Shown: positions 1 to 5,109 of the stretch, in pieces
How positions within the stretch are numbered: the stretch's first letter is position 1
How the letters are laid out: every line of letters begins with the position of its first letter
The notes under the pieces: model-generated
Databases searched by the model: none
The model's input: the letters and a program-made list of their open reading frames with translations, nothing else
What the model was told of the DNA's origin: nothing
Position numbers and translations under genes: made by a program
Source of the DNA: Oscillospiraceae bacterium
GTDB taxonomy: Bacteria > Bacillota > Clostridia > Oscillospirales > Oscillospiraceae
Direction: 5' to 3'
Length of the DNA stretch: 5,109 bases
Assembly (NCBI GenBank): GCA_031272845.1
Contig: JAISTA010000086.1
Location: 1-5,109, forward strand

Positions 1-244
1 GGCGAAGCGGAAAAAGTAACCGCCCGCCGCGTAGGCGTTCCAGCAGTGAACCGAAGAGCAGCAAAATCCCAATTCCAAACACCGTACCCGCCCCAAACAG
101 AGAACTTTTCGTTCCCGCCGTGAGTTTTCTGTCTAAAAGCACACCCACACCGCCGCAACCCCAAAGCAACCACCCAACACCCGCACCCTTCCCCCCCAAA
201 AAACAAAAAAATCGCGGTGAACCCTCACCGCGATTTTTTTGCAT
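1..244 (-). CDS. Possible partial membrane protein, runs off left edge (weak)
   Basis: An open frame runs from an ATG at 244-242 to the window edge without a stop. From about position 180 onward it reads as two hydrophobic stretches separated by a charged turn (LLDRKLTAGTKSS), followed by an arginine-rich segment (LLERLRGGR). The layout vaguely resembles small two-helix membrane proteins such as AtpZ-type subunits, but I do not recognise it. There are strong reasons for doubt. The ATG lies upstream of a perfect intrinsic terminator that would sit inside the coding sequence. The purine run AGGGAG abuts the ATG with no spacing. Glycine codons are mostly GGT/GGG, whereas the neighbouring genes favour GGC. 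The strand is also G/T-rich here, which makes any translation look hydrophobic. If real, it probably starts further in (TTG at 199 or 169, or GTG at 148 or 142). No recognisable promoter fits between the terminator and those starts. Confidence 0.25.
   Translation of the reverse strand, partial: MQKNRGEGSPRFFCFLGGKGAGVGWLLWGCGGVGVLLDRKLTAGTKSSLFGAGTVFGIGILLLFGSLLERLRGGRLLFPLR
205..240 (-). terminator. Bidirectional intrinsic terminator after the antiporter gene
   Basis: A perfect 16-bp inverted repeat (205-220 with 225-240) has the core TCGCGGTGA, a four-base loop and seven A/T pairs at the base. On the minus strand the stem ends in seven T, one G and six more T, a textbook U-tract. It lies 22 bases past the antiporter stop codon, so it ends that transcript. 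The A-run on the other side makes it usable in both directions. Confidence 0.92.
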
Positions 245-262
245 CTCCCTAAAGCCCCCGCA

Positions 263-1468
263 CTATTCCCGAACCTCCGGCAGCGTCTCCGCGCCCTTAA
301 ACGACATCTTCAGCAGTATCGGCGTGACCACCGAGCAGAACACCACAAGAACGATTATCGGCCCGAAAAACTCCGGCGGAACAACACCCGCCGCCATCCC
401 CTTGTTTGCGACAATCAGCGCGACCTCGCCGCGGCAAACCATGCCGAAGCCGACCTGTATGCTCTCTTTTTTCGTCATTCCGCAAAGCTTGGCCCCGACA
501 CCGCAGCCGACGAGCTTAGACAAAACGGCCATGGCGAGCAGCGCGACAGTAAACAAAATCAGCTGTAAATTCATCGTAGTCCGCTGTATCGACAGGCCGA
601 GGCTCGCGAAAAACACAGGCGTCAGCAGCAAATATGACAGCGGGTGAAAGCGCTGCTCCATATACGGCGCGCCGAGCGTGTTTCCGATGATGAGCCCGGC
701 GGCAAACGCTCCGATAATGTCCGCAACACCAAAGAAGTGCTCCGCCGCAAAGGCCATAAGCAGGCATATGATGAACGCGAACAGGTGAAAACGCTGCAAA
801 TTCGAGCGTCCGAGCTTGACGGCGTACCAGTTGAGCCCTTTGATCGCGATAAATCCAAACCCGATCGCCAGCACGAAAAAGGCGAGTATCTTCAGCAGAA
901 CTATCACGACGTTGGCGTTGGCGGCGGCAGCGGCGTCTCCCGAAAAGCTCGATACAACTGTAAGACAGATCAGACCCAAAACATCGTCTATCAGCGCGGC
1001 GGCAAGGATCGTCGAGCCGACCTTTGTGTTGAGCTTTCCCATTTCCTTGAGCGTCTCAACCGTTATTGAAACTGAGGTCGCGGTTAAAACCGTGCCGAGG
1101 AAAATGTTTTCCATAAGCGCCTTCGGACTGTCGTGATTAAAGATGAAGCCGACCCCCATCCCTCCGGCAAGAGGCACAACAACGCCGATTAACGCAACCA
1201 CAAGCCCCGCCTTTCCCGTTTGGCGCAGCTCATTCAGGTTGGTCGAAAGGCCCGCCGTGAACATTATCATAATAACGCCGAGCTCCGAGAGCTGCTTTAT
1301 AAACACTGTTTGCGTCAAGACATTGAGCAGCAGCGGCCCGAAAACAATACCCGCGATAAGCGCGCCGACAACCTGCGGCATATGTAAACGGCGCGTTATC
1401 AGTCCGAAAATCTTTGTCGTTAAAAGTATAATTGCAAGGTCAAGTAAATAGTGATAGTCAAATTGCAT
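263..1468 (-). CDS. CPA2-family cation:proton antiporter (Na+/H+ exchanger, KefB/NapA type)
   Basis: This 401-residue integral membrane protein probably exchanges Na+ or K+ for protons across the cytoplasmic membrane. It consists almost entirely of hydrophobic helices, about 12 by eye, and matches the size of the Na_H_Exchanger domain alone. The diagnostic element is the Asp-Asp pair D161-D162 in ALIDDVLGL, the cation/proton site of electrogenic CPA2 exchangers. It is preceded by the polar stretch TATSVSITVETL (129-140) that forms the crossover helix. A lysine at 318 (SKLVG) and the late motif CRGEVAL (345-351, with R346 and E348) also fit CPA2. No C-terminal RCK/TrkA-N or CpaA-like regulatory domain follows; the protein ends shortly after the last helix. 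The ATG at 1468 has a GGGGG run 8-9 nt upstream as the only ribosome-site candidate. The gene is monocistronic, with its own promoter and terminator. The exact ion cannot be told from sequence. Confidence 0.93.
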   Translation of the reverse strand: MQFDYHYLLDLAIILLTTKIFGLITRRLHMPQVVGALIAGIVFGPLLLNVLTQTVFIKQLSELGVIMIMFTAGLSTNLNELRQTGKAGLVVALIGVVVPLAGGMGVGFIFNHDSPKALMENIFLGTVLTATSVSITVETLKEMGKLNTKVGSTILAAALIDDVLGLICLTVVSSFSGDAAAAANANVVIVLLKILAFFVLAIGFGFIAIKGLNWYAVKLGRSNLQRFHLFAFIICLLMAFAAEHFFGVADIIGAFAAGLIIGNTLGAPYMEQRFHPLSYLLLTPVFFASLGLSIQRTTMNLQLILFTVALLAMAVLSKLVGCGVGAKLCGMTKKESIQVGFGMVCRGEVALIVANKGMAAGVVPPEFFGPIIVLVVFCSVVTPILLKMSFKGAETLPEVRE

Positions 1469-1546
1469 AGCTTACTGCCCCCTAAAGGCTTTTCTTTGTC
1501 TGGTTTCGTCTGCGCGGCTGAGCGCGTCAGGCAAAAGCGCGTAAAT

Positions 1547-1575
1547 TTTGCGGATCGCCGCCGTCAGTCCGCAAA
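1547..1575 (-). other. Stem-loop in the antiporter 5' leader
   Basis: A perfect 8-bp inverted repeat, TTTGCGGA (1547-1554) with TCCGCAAA (1568-1575), closes a 13-base loop. It falls early in the leader of about 120 nt predicted from the TTGACA promoter. It has no U-tract, so it is not a terminator by itself. I do not recognise a known riboswitch class here. It may be an RNA stabiliser, a regulatory leader or chance. Confidence 0.35.
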
Positions 1576-1592
1576 GCTTAGCGGCGTTGCTT

Positions 1593-1623
1593 AATATAAA
1601 TCCTTGAACTATGCTAATGTCAA
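1593..1623 (-). promoter_or_regulatory. Candidate sigma-A promoter of the antiporter gene
   Basis: On the minus strand a consensus -35 box TTGACA (1623-1618) is followed 19 bases later by TATATT (1598-1593, five of six matches to TATAAT). Using the overlapping TTTATA gives 17-base spacing but a poorer -10. Transcription would begin near 1586, leaving a leader of roughly 120 nt before the ATG at 1468. The site sits in the divergent intergenic region shared with the plus-strand gene at 1723. Confidence 0.55.
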
Positions 1624-1722
1624 GTGTTTTTTTATTACAGACACAATATTTTTTCCGGAGGCATAAACTGCACAAACAGCATTCCCAAAAGACTTTATAC
1701 GTTTATATGTGAGGTACATAAA

Positions 1723-2487
1723 ATGTCAGATTCTTACAAGGCCCCGATATTGGAGCCTGCTCCGATTACCGATATAATTCAACCTACTGCACAGGCGCAG
1801 GCCGAAGCCGCCGCCGGCACGGCAGACGCGGGGCTTTCCGCCTTTCCCGGCGTTTGGGAGCGCGTAACCGCAACGGGCACGGCCACGAAAAACGGCACGG
1901 CCTCTGCCGGAACGTCCGTCACCTACGGCACGGGAACAGTCGCCGGACTTCCGGCTGCGACAGGGATCGTCGCGGGGCTTCCCGCCGTGACTGGCACGGC
2001 GGCGGCGCCCGTTGTAACTGCAGCGCCCGCCGTCCTCGGCACAGCCGCGCCGTCCTCCACGAAATTCACGCAGCAGTTTGCGACGACTATAACCGATACC
2101 GATCTGAATAATCTTGAGGAGGCGGCAGAGCTTGCGGCGGAATGCGCCTCGCTGTGCTGCTGTATGGCCAGAACGACAAAGGGCGCGCTGCGCCGCTGCT
2201 GCCGCACTCTGTATGCCTCCTGCGAGGCAAGTCTTGCCCGGCTGCGCACCCAGATCTATATCCAGACGGGCACGCTTTACAGCCCGCCGATATACGGCGT
2301 TCCCTGCGGCTGCGGCACAGATACAATGCGCCGCCTGATCGCGACAGAGGAGGCTCTTCAGGCGCTCTGCGAAACCGCGATTTCGGAAACCTCAAACCCC
2401 AGCATTGCAGATACCTTTGCCTATTGCGAAAGCTGCTCACGCCGCCGCCAGTCCGCCGAGGAGGCGATCTGCGCCTGTATGCTGTAG
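1723..2487 (+). CDS. Unrecognised Cys-rich protein: low-complexity N-terminus plus putative four-helix bundle
   Basis: This 254-residue protein is probably cytosolic, with no signal peptide or membrane segment. I do not recognise it as a named family. The ATG at 1723 was chosen because GAGGT at 1711-1715 lies 7-8 bases upstream; the frame opens further upstream, but that part (from 1624) has no ribosome site. Residues 1-125 are Ala/Thr/Gly/Pro/Val-rich and contain no Cys. They include the near-repeats VAGLPAAT and VAGLPAVT. Residues 127-254 look like four helices: about 128-150, 154-182, 199-223 and 227-253. A loop with Pro and CGC (about 184-198) joins the second and third. This is the helix-helix-linker-helix-helix plan of ferritin-like proteins. 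Glutamates occur in every helix (e.g. E140, E168, E209, E236), but the domain contains no His at all, so the usual ExxH ligand pairs are missing (E168xxL, E236xxS). It has 14 Cys instead, including C141/C145-147, C159-160, C167, CGC 195-197, CESC 235-238 and CAC 250-252. Candidates are a degenerate ferritin-like structural or coat protein, or a Cys-lined metal-storage bundle. The gene is monocistronic and convergent with dacF. Confidence 0.8.
   Translation: MSDSYKAPILEPAPITDIIQPTAQAQAEAAAGTADAGLSAFPGVWERVTATGTATKNGTASAGTSVTYGTGTVAGLPAATGIVAGLPAVTGTAAAPVVTAAPAVLGTAAPSSTKFTQQFATTITDTDLNNLEEAAELAAECASLCCCMARTTKGALRRCCRTLYASCEASLARLRTQIYIQTGTLYSPPIYGVPCGCGTDTMRRLIATEEALQALCETAISETSNPSIADTFAYCESCSRRRQSAEEAICACML
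1933..2019 (+). repeat. Degenerate tandem repeat encoding GxVAGLPAxT-type units
   Basis: Two consecutive 30-base units (1933-1962 and 1963-1992) encode GTVAGLPAAT and GIVAGLPAVT. A third, shorter and more diverged unit (1993-2019) encodes GTAAAPVVT. The peptide repeat is clearer than the DNA repeat because third positions have drifted, so the duplication is not recent. It lies in the low-complexity N-terminal half of the Cys-rich protein and probably forms a disordered linker. Confidence 0.6.
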
Positions 2488-2533
2488 CTCCGCGACGAGA
2501 AACCTCCCATCATTTGCTCAAAACGCGGAAAAC

Positions 2534-2564
2534 TCCCGGCAGGGCGATATACCTTGCCGGGAGC
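2534..2564. terminator. Shared terminator hairpin between convergent genes
   Basis: CTCCCGGCAGGG (2534-2545) pairs with CCTTGCCGGGAG (2553-2564) over 12 positions, with one G-U wobble in the plus-strand RNA and a seven-base loop. The plus-strand tail is CTTTATTTTC and the minus-strand tail is TTTTCC. It can therefore end the transcript of the Cys-rich gene (stop at 2487) and probably also dacF (stop at 2650) from the other side. The plus direction has the better tail. Confidence 0.8.
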
Positions 2565-2649
2565 TTTATTTTCAGCCGAACCGCCCGATACGTTACGCTA
2601 TGACAAAACATTTCCGGGCATCCTGACTGCTATTATAAATCTCCGCCGG

Positions 2650-3792
2650 CTAAAACAAACCGAAAAGAAAGCCTTTTTTTGCCTTTGTGTTAACGCCGAC
2701 GCTTTGCGCGTATTCAACGCCTACAACGGCAAAAACCTCGCCGCCGCGCTCGTCGGTGACGTAGAGCTGTCCCGCGCTTTTGCCTTTGATAACAGGGGCG
2801 TAAACAAAATCCTGAACGCCGAGGGCAAACCTGTACCCCGCGTTTTTCGGCACAGTTACAAGCGTTTTGCCGCGCGGACGCAGAGCCGCGGTCTCCTCCT
2901 TGCCCGCGATTACGGGAAGGCTCACGTTTATTTCGGTCTTCTTGGTGATTTCAAGGTGCCCGAAGCCCGAAAACGCGTAGTCATACAGCTTGGCCTGCTC
3001 GTTCCAGTCGTCGGCGCAGTTCAGCGTCACAACGGCAAAGCGCATTCCGTCCTTTTCAGCGGCGGAAACTAGGCAGCGCCCGGCGGCGTTTGTGAAGCCG
3101 GTCTTGCCGCCGATACAGCCCTCATACTTCCAGAGCAGCTTGTTGTGATTTTTCATCGTGCGCGTATCTGTGGTTATCTTTTCCGTGCCCGTGATTTCAA
3201 CGAATTTCTTGTTTGCAAACGCGGCTTTTGCAAGCAGCGCCATATCCCGCGCGGAGGAATAATGCTCGTCGTTCGGCAGTCCGTTCGGGTTTGCAAAGTG
3301 CGAGTTCGTCATGCCGAGAGACTTCGCCTTTTCGTTCATCACGGCGCAGAACTCCTGAACGCTGCCCGCAGTGGCGCCCGCAAGGGCGACAGCCGCGTCG
3401 TTTCCGGAGCAAAGCAAAAGCCCGTACAGCATATCCGAAACGGAGACCTTTTCCCCCGCTTTTAGATACATTGAGGAGCCTTCAATCCCCGCCCATTCAG
3501 GCTTAATCGTCACCATGCGAGAAAGCTCCGCTTCGCGCTCAATAACGCAAAGCGCAGTCATGATCTTAGTCGTGCTCGCGATTGCAAGGCGCTCATCCGC
3601 ATTTTTCGTGAAAATAAAGCTCCCCGTGTCAAGGTCGATTATTGCCGAGGCCTTGGCGGAGGTCGTTATCGCCGGGACGTTCAGTACCGCCGTGCTTATC
3701 TGCGTGTCGGCGGCGCTTGCCGGAAGCACAGGCAAAAGCGCGGCGGATACTGACAGAAAAACCGCAGTCAGAAGTGAGAATAATCTTTTCAT
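2650..3792 (-). CDS. dacF: D-alanyl-D-alanine carboxypeptidase (DacF/PBP5 type, peptidase S11)
   Basis: This is a low-molecular-mass penicillin-binding protein that removes the terminal D-Ala from peptidoglycan pentapeptides outside the membrane, limiting cross-linking. The 380-residue product begins with a Sec signal peptide (MKRLFSLL core, likely cleaved after ASA at 25-27). All three S11 active-site motifs are present: STTK at 73-76 with nucleophile S73 and K76, SGN at 129-131, and KTG at 230-232. The family segment FANPNGLP is at 166-173. The C-terminal beta-rich PBP5_C domain spans about 275-365. The end is short (KKGFLFGLF) compared with the amphipathic membrane anchor common in this family, so attachment may be weak. 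AAGGAAA (3798-3804) lies about 6 bases before the ATG and fixes the start. The symbol follows the clostridial and Bacillus naming; the sequence alone does not separate DacF from the paralogues DacA and DacB, nor prove a sporulation role. Confidence 0.95.
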   Translation of the reverse strand: MKRLFSLLTAVFLSVSAALLPVLPASAADTQISTAVLNVPAITTSAKASAIIDLDTGSFIFTKNADERLAIASTTKIMTALCVIEREAELSRMVTIKPEWAGIEGSSMYLKAGEKVSVSDMLYGLLLCSGNDAAVALAGATAGSVQEFCAVMNEKAKSLGMTNSHFANPNGLPNDEHYSSARDMALLAKAAFANKKFVEITGTEKITTDTRTMKNHNKLLWKYEGCIGGKTGFTNAAGRCLVSAAEKDGMRFAVVTLNCADDWNEQAKLYDYAFSGFGHLEITKKTEINVSLPVIAGKEETAALRPRGKTLVTVPKNAGYRFALGVQDFVYAPVIKGKSAGQLYVTDERGGEVFAVVGVEYAQSVGVNTKAKKGFLFGLF

Positions 3793-3859
3793 ATAGCTTT
3801 CCTTAGAATTAGGGTCAGTTATGGTTATTTGTAAAGTTATTCTTTCTTAAACCCAAAAA

Positions 3860-3888
3860 AATATACATAATCAGACACCGTAACGCAA
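3860..3888 (-). promoter_or_regulatory. Candidate promoter of dacF
   Basis: On the minus strand TTGCGT (3888-3883) is separated by 17 bases from TATATT (3865-3860), five of six matches to the sigma-A -10. It begins only four bases past the end of the long inverted repeat closing the rplI unit. It is 67 bases ahead of the dacF start, with AT-rich sequence between. I looked for sigma-F/G-type boxes, since dacF is forespore-expressed in Bacillus, but saw none convincing. Confidence 0.5.
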
Positions 3889-3892
3889 GCGT

Positions 3893-3939
3893 AATACAGG
3901 CAAAGCCCCCGCTGAGTCAGCGGAGGCTTTGCCTGTATT
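3893..3939 (-). terminator. Long inverted repeat ending the rplI unit
   Basis: A 47-base palindrome centred on 3916 has arms of 23 bases with a single internal mismatch (3908 against 3924), which becomes a G-U pair in minus-strand RNA. The core AAAGCCTCCGC...GCGGGGGCTTT has the A-stem-T form of an intrinsic terminator. The tail past the outer arm is only modestly T-rich. It lies 60 bases past the rplI stop, and the dacF promoter candidate follows at once. The arms pair better on the minus strand, which supports that orientation. Confidence 0.75.
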
Positions 3940-3999
3940 TCAACATATTTTCGCCCGATTGCACGCAAACACAAGGCATAGCGCGCTTTGCTGGGCTTC

Positions 4000-4443
4000 T
4001 TACTCCGTCACAACAAGGTTTATCGTTCCCGAAACCTCATATCCGAGCTTCGCCTTGACCTCATATGTACCGAAAAGCTTGATGTTCTCGTCTAGCGTGA
4101 TCTGGTGCTTCTCAATTTCAAGCCCGTGCTGCTTTAACAGCTCCTCCGCAATTTCGGCGTTTGTGACTGAGCCGAAAAGCCGTCCGTTCTCGCCGGCCTT
4201 TGCGTGAATCTTGACGACAAGCCCCTGAAGCTTGGCCGAAATCTCCTCGGCATTGGCCTTTTCCTTTGCGCGGCGGCGCTCCTCCGCCTCTTTTTTCTGG
4301 CGAAGCTCGGTCTGGCTCTGCGCCGTCGCCTCCTGAGCAAGCTTTTTCGGGAACAGGAAGTTGCGCGCATACCCGTCTGAAACGGTGATAACCTCGCCCT
4401 TTTTGCCCTGACCCTTTACATCTGCCGTAAGTATAACCTTCAT
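4000..4443 (-). CDS. rplI: 50S ribosomal protein L9
   Basis: L9 binds 23S rRNA near the L1 stalk and helps maintain reading frame. The 147 residues from the chosen ATG (4443) match the usual length of about 148. The N-terminal rRNA-binding domain starts MKVILTADVKGQGKKGEV and carries the signature GYARNFLFPKKLA (about residues 24-36). A long charged connecting helix rich in Lys, Arg and Glu follows (about 40-75). The C-terminal domain contains GRLFGSVT (about 87-94) and ends NLVVTE. A GTG at 4461 in frame would add six residues (MRRSGK). I prefer the ATG because the family begins with MKVI, even though the strong AGGAGG lies 31 bases upstream of it, across a hairpin. The gene follows gdpP on the same strand, as in other Firmicutes, with no terminator visible between them. 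Here it ends at its own terminator rather than continuing directly into a replicative helicase gene. Confidence 0.97.
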   Translation of the reverse strand: MKVILTADVKGQGKKGEVITVSDGYARNFLFPKKLAQEATAQSQTELRQKKEAEERRRAKEKANAEEISAKLQGLVVKIHAKAGENGRLFGSVTNAEIAEELLKQHGLEIEKHQITLDENIKLFGTYEVKAKLGYEVSGTINLVVTE

Positions 4444-4452
4444 TTTTCCGCT

Positions 4453-4480
4453 GCGGCGCACTCCTGCGCCGCTTCCTCCT
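4453..4480 (-). promoter_or_regulatory. rplI Shine-Dalgarno plus intervening perfect hairpin
   Basis: On the minus strand AGGAGGA (4480-4474) is followed by GCGGCGCA-GGAG-TGCGCCGC (4472-4453), a perfect 8-bp GC-rich stem with a four-base loop that itself reads GGAG. The ATG at 4443 comes nine bases later. Unfolded, AGGAGG is 31 bases from the ATG, which is too far. Folded, the gap shrinks to about 11. The alternative GTG at 4461 lies in the hairpin. Confidence 0.6.
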
Positions 4481-4498
4481 TTTGCGTTATTTTTTTAC

Positions 4499-4527
4499 TT
4501 TATAAAACCGCTATCGCTTAAATTAAA
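4499..4527 (-). promoter_or_regulatory. Weak candidate promoter upstream of rplI
   Basis: TTTAAT (4527-4522), 17 bases, then TATAAA (4504-4499) on the minus strand. The -10 matches five of six positions and the -35 about three. The AT-rich stretch between gdpP and rplI would allow rplI to be transcribed separately as well as by read-through from gdpP. Confidence 0.3.
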
Positions 4528-4576
4528 CTGCATAGAAATGCCGCAAGCACCTGTTTTTTGACGCGTCCGCTCCGCG

Positions 4577-5109
4577 CTAGCCCTCCGCCGCGCCCCTATA
4601 CTCATTTATCACGGCGATAAGCCGCCCGCGCACAGCCTCAACCGTGCTTCCCTGAAGCATTGCGCCCGCGATTGCGGCGTTTCCGCCGCCGCCCAGCTTT
4701 TCAAGGCACAGCTGAACATTCAAATCCCCAATGGACCTTGCGGAAACCGCAATTTCAAAGCCGCGCGGGTCAAGCCCCTTTTTGTTCGGGGCAAGGAGCT
4801 TTGCGAGGTTTCCCGTCGCGCCCCGCAGCTCCGGCTTCACGGGATTATCAAGGCACGGCGCGATTACAAAGCTCGCCTTGACCTCCGAAATGTTCAGCAT
4901 CTCGTCAGACGCCTGCGCGATAACAACGCGCGTCATCGGCACATCCGTCACGGCTATTGCGATTCCGCCGCCAATCGTCTCCGCGTTCGCGACAAGGCCG
5001 TACCGCGCTATTGCCGTTCTGTAGTCCGACTGCAAAAATTCCTTGACCTCGGCGGTGTTCGCCCCGTGCTGCATAAGAAACGAAGCGGTTTCAAACGTGC
5101 GGGACGAGG
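4577..5109 (-). CDS. gdpP: Cyclic-di-AMP phosphodiesterase GdpP, C-terminal part (DHH/DHHA1)
   Basis: GdpP is a membrane-bound enzyme that hydrolyses the second messenger cyclic-di-AMP to pApA. Only the last 176 residues are in the window; the frame enters from the right edge as SSRTFETASFLMQHGA. This matches the end of the DHH domain and the linker of GdpP. Further family marks are the strand GIAIAV, then VIAQASDEML, EVKASFVIA, SARSIGDLNVQL and the glycine loop LGGGG. The protein ends with a helix (VRGRLIAVINEYRG). Two points are unusual. Asn replaces the His of the expected GGGGH loop (codon at 4681-4679). About 30 extra residues also lie between ASFVIA and SARS (roughly 4754-4858) compared with the Bacillus protein as I remember it. 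N-terminal membrane, PAS-like, GGDEF and DHH catalytic motifs are outside the window. The gene precedes rplI, the standard Firmicute arrangement (yybT-rplI). Confidence 0.93.
   Translation of the reverse strand, partial: SSRTFETASFLMQHGANTAEVKEFLQSDYRTAIARYGLVANAETIGGGIAIAVTDVPMTRVVIAQASDEMLNISEVKASFVIAPCLDNPVKPELRGATGNLAKLLAPNKKGLDPRGFEIAVSARSIGDLNVQLCLEKLGGGGNAAIAGAMLQGSTVEAVRGRLIAVINEYRGAAEG

Noticed and set aside
1..123. Plus-strand open frame ending in TGA at 121-123, as the tail of a convergent gene
   Set aside because: It has 40 residues without any family signal. It would fit the bidirectional terminator, but nothing else supports it.
120..647. Plus-strand frame of 175 codons
   Set aside because: It is antisense to the antiporter and terminator, and its Pro/Thr/Ser-rich start only reflects the C/A-rich strand.
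1469..1600. Cyclic-di-AMP (ydaO) riboswitch upstream of the antiporter
   Set aside because: The conserved GGGGAACC and GGGUGAAU-type segments that I expect for this class are not present.
1472..1675. Minus-strand 67-codon frame ending four bases before the antiporter ATG
   Set aside because: Its ATG lies upstream of the TTGACA promoter at 1618-1623, it overlaps the leader of the plus-strand gene, and it has no ribosome-binding site. It probably reads the antiporter leader.
1624..1722. Upstream extension (33 codons) of the Cys-rich gene
   Set aside because: The ATG at 1723 has GAGGT at proper spacing, while the start at 1624 has none and the extra part crosses a likely promoter.
2554..3072. 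Plus-strand frame of 172 codons opposite the end of dacF
   Set aside because: It is antisense to a clearly conserved coding region, begins inside the terminator hairpin and shows no recognisable motif.
4444..4461. GTG start at 4461 for rplI, adding six residues
   Set aside because: The L9 family starts at MKVI. The GTG is inside a stable hairpin, though it cannot be fully excluded.
4553..4579. Terminator between gdpP and rplI
   Set aside because: Only a five-pair stem can be drawn, and it is followed on the minus strand by A rather than T, so read-through into rplI is more likely.

Overview
The window fits a moderately GC-rich Firmicute, most likely a clostridial (Oscillospiraceae-like) bacterium. 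The support is the gdpP-rplI gene pair, a clostridial-style D-Ala-D-Ala carboxypeptidase with a signal peptide, purine-rich Shine-Dalgarno sites and short intrinsic terminators. The taxonomic call is inference. No mobile element, CRISPR array, tRNA or rRNA is visible.

From right to left, most genes read on the minus strand. The right edge holds the C-terminal 176 residues of GdpP, the DHH/DHHA1 cyclic-di-AMP phosphodiesterase. A 133-base gap follows, and then rplI (ribosomal protein L9), whose leader contains a perfect 8-bp hairpin between a strong Shine-Dalgarno and the ATG. A long inverted repeat ends the rplI unit. A candidate promoter next to it drives a DacF/PBP5-type carboxypeptidase (2650-3792). 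This gene converges on a plus-strand gene (1723-2487), and the two share a terminator-like hairpin at 2534-2564.

The plus-strand gene is the least ordinary item. It encodes an unrecognised 254-residue protein with a low-complexity Ala/Thr/Gly/Pro/Val N-terminal half. Its C-terminal half contains 14 cysteines and looks like a four-helix bundle. It has the helix lengths of ferritin-like proteins but lacks histidines at the usual metal sites.

Upstream of it and divergent is a CPA2-family cation:proton antiporter (263-1468, minus strand), with a consensus TTGACA -35 box and a leader of about 120 nt. It ends at a perfect 16-bp intrinsic terminator (205-240). The left 200 bases hold only a weakly supported hydrophobic open frame running off the window.

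Functionally, the window combines cyclic-di-AMP turnover, translation, peptidoglycan maturation and monovalent cation homeostasis. Apart from gdpP-rplI, a known Firmicute pairing, nothing in the sequence shows that the genes act as one system.
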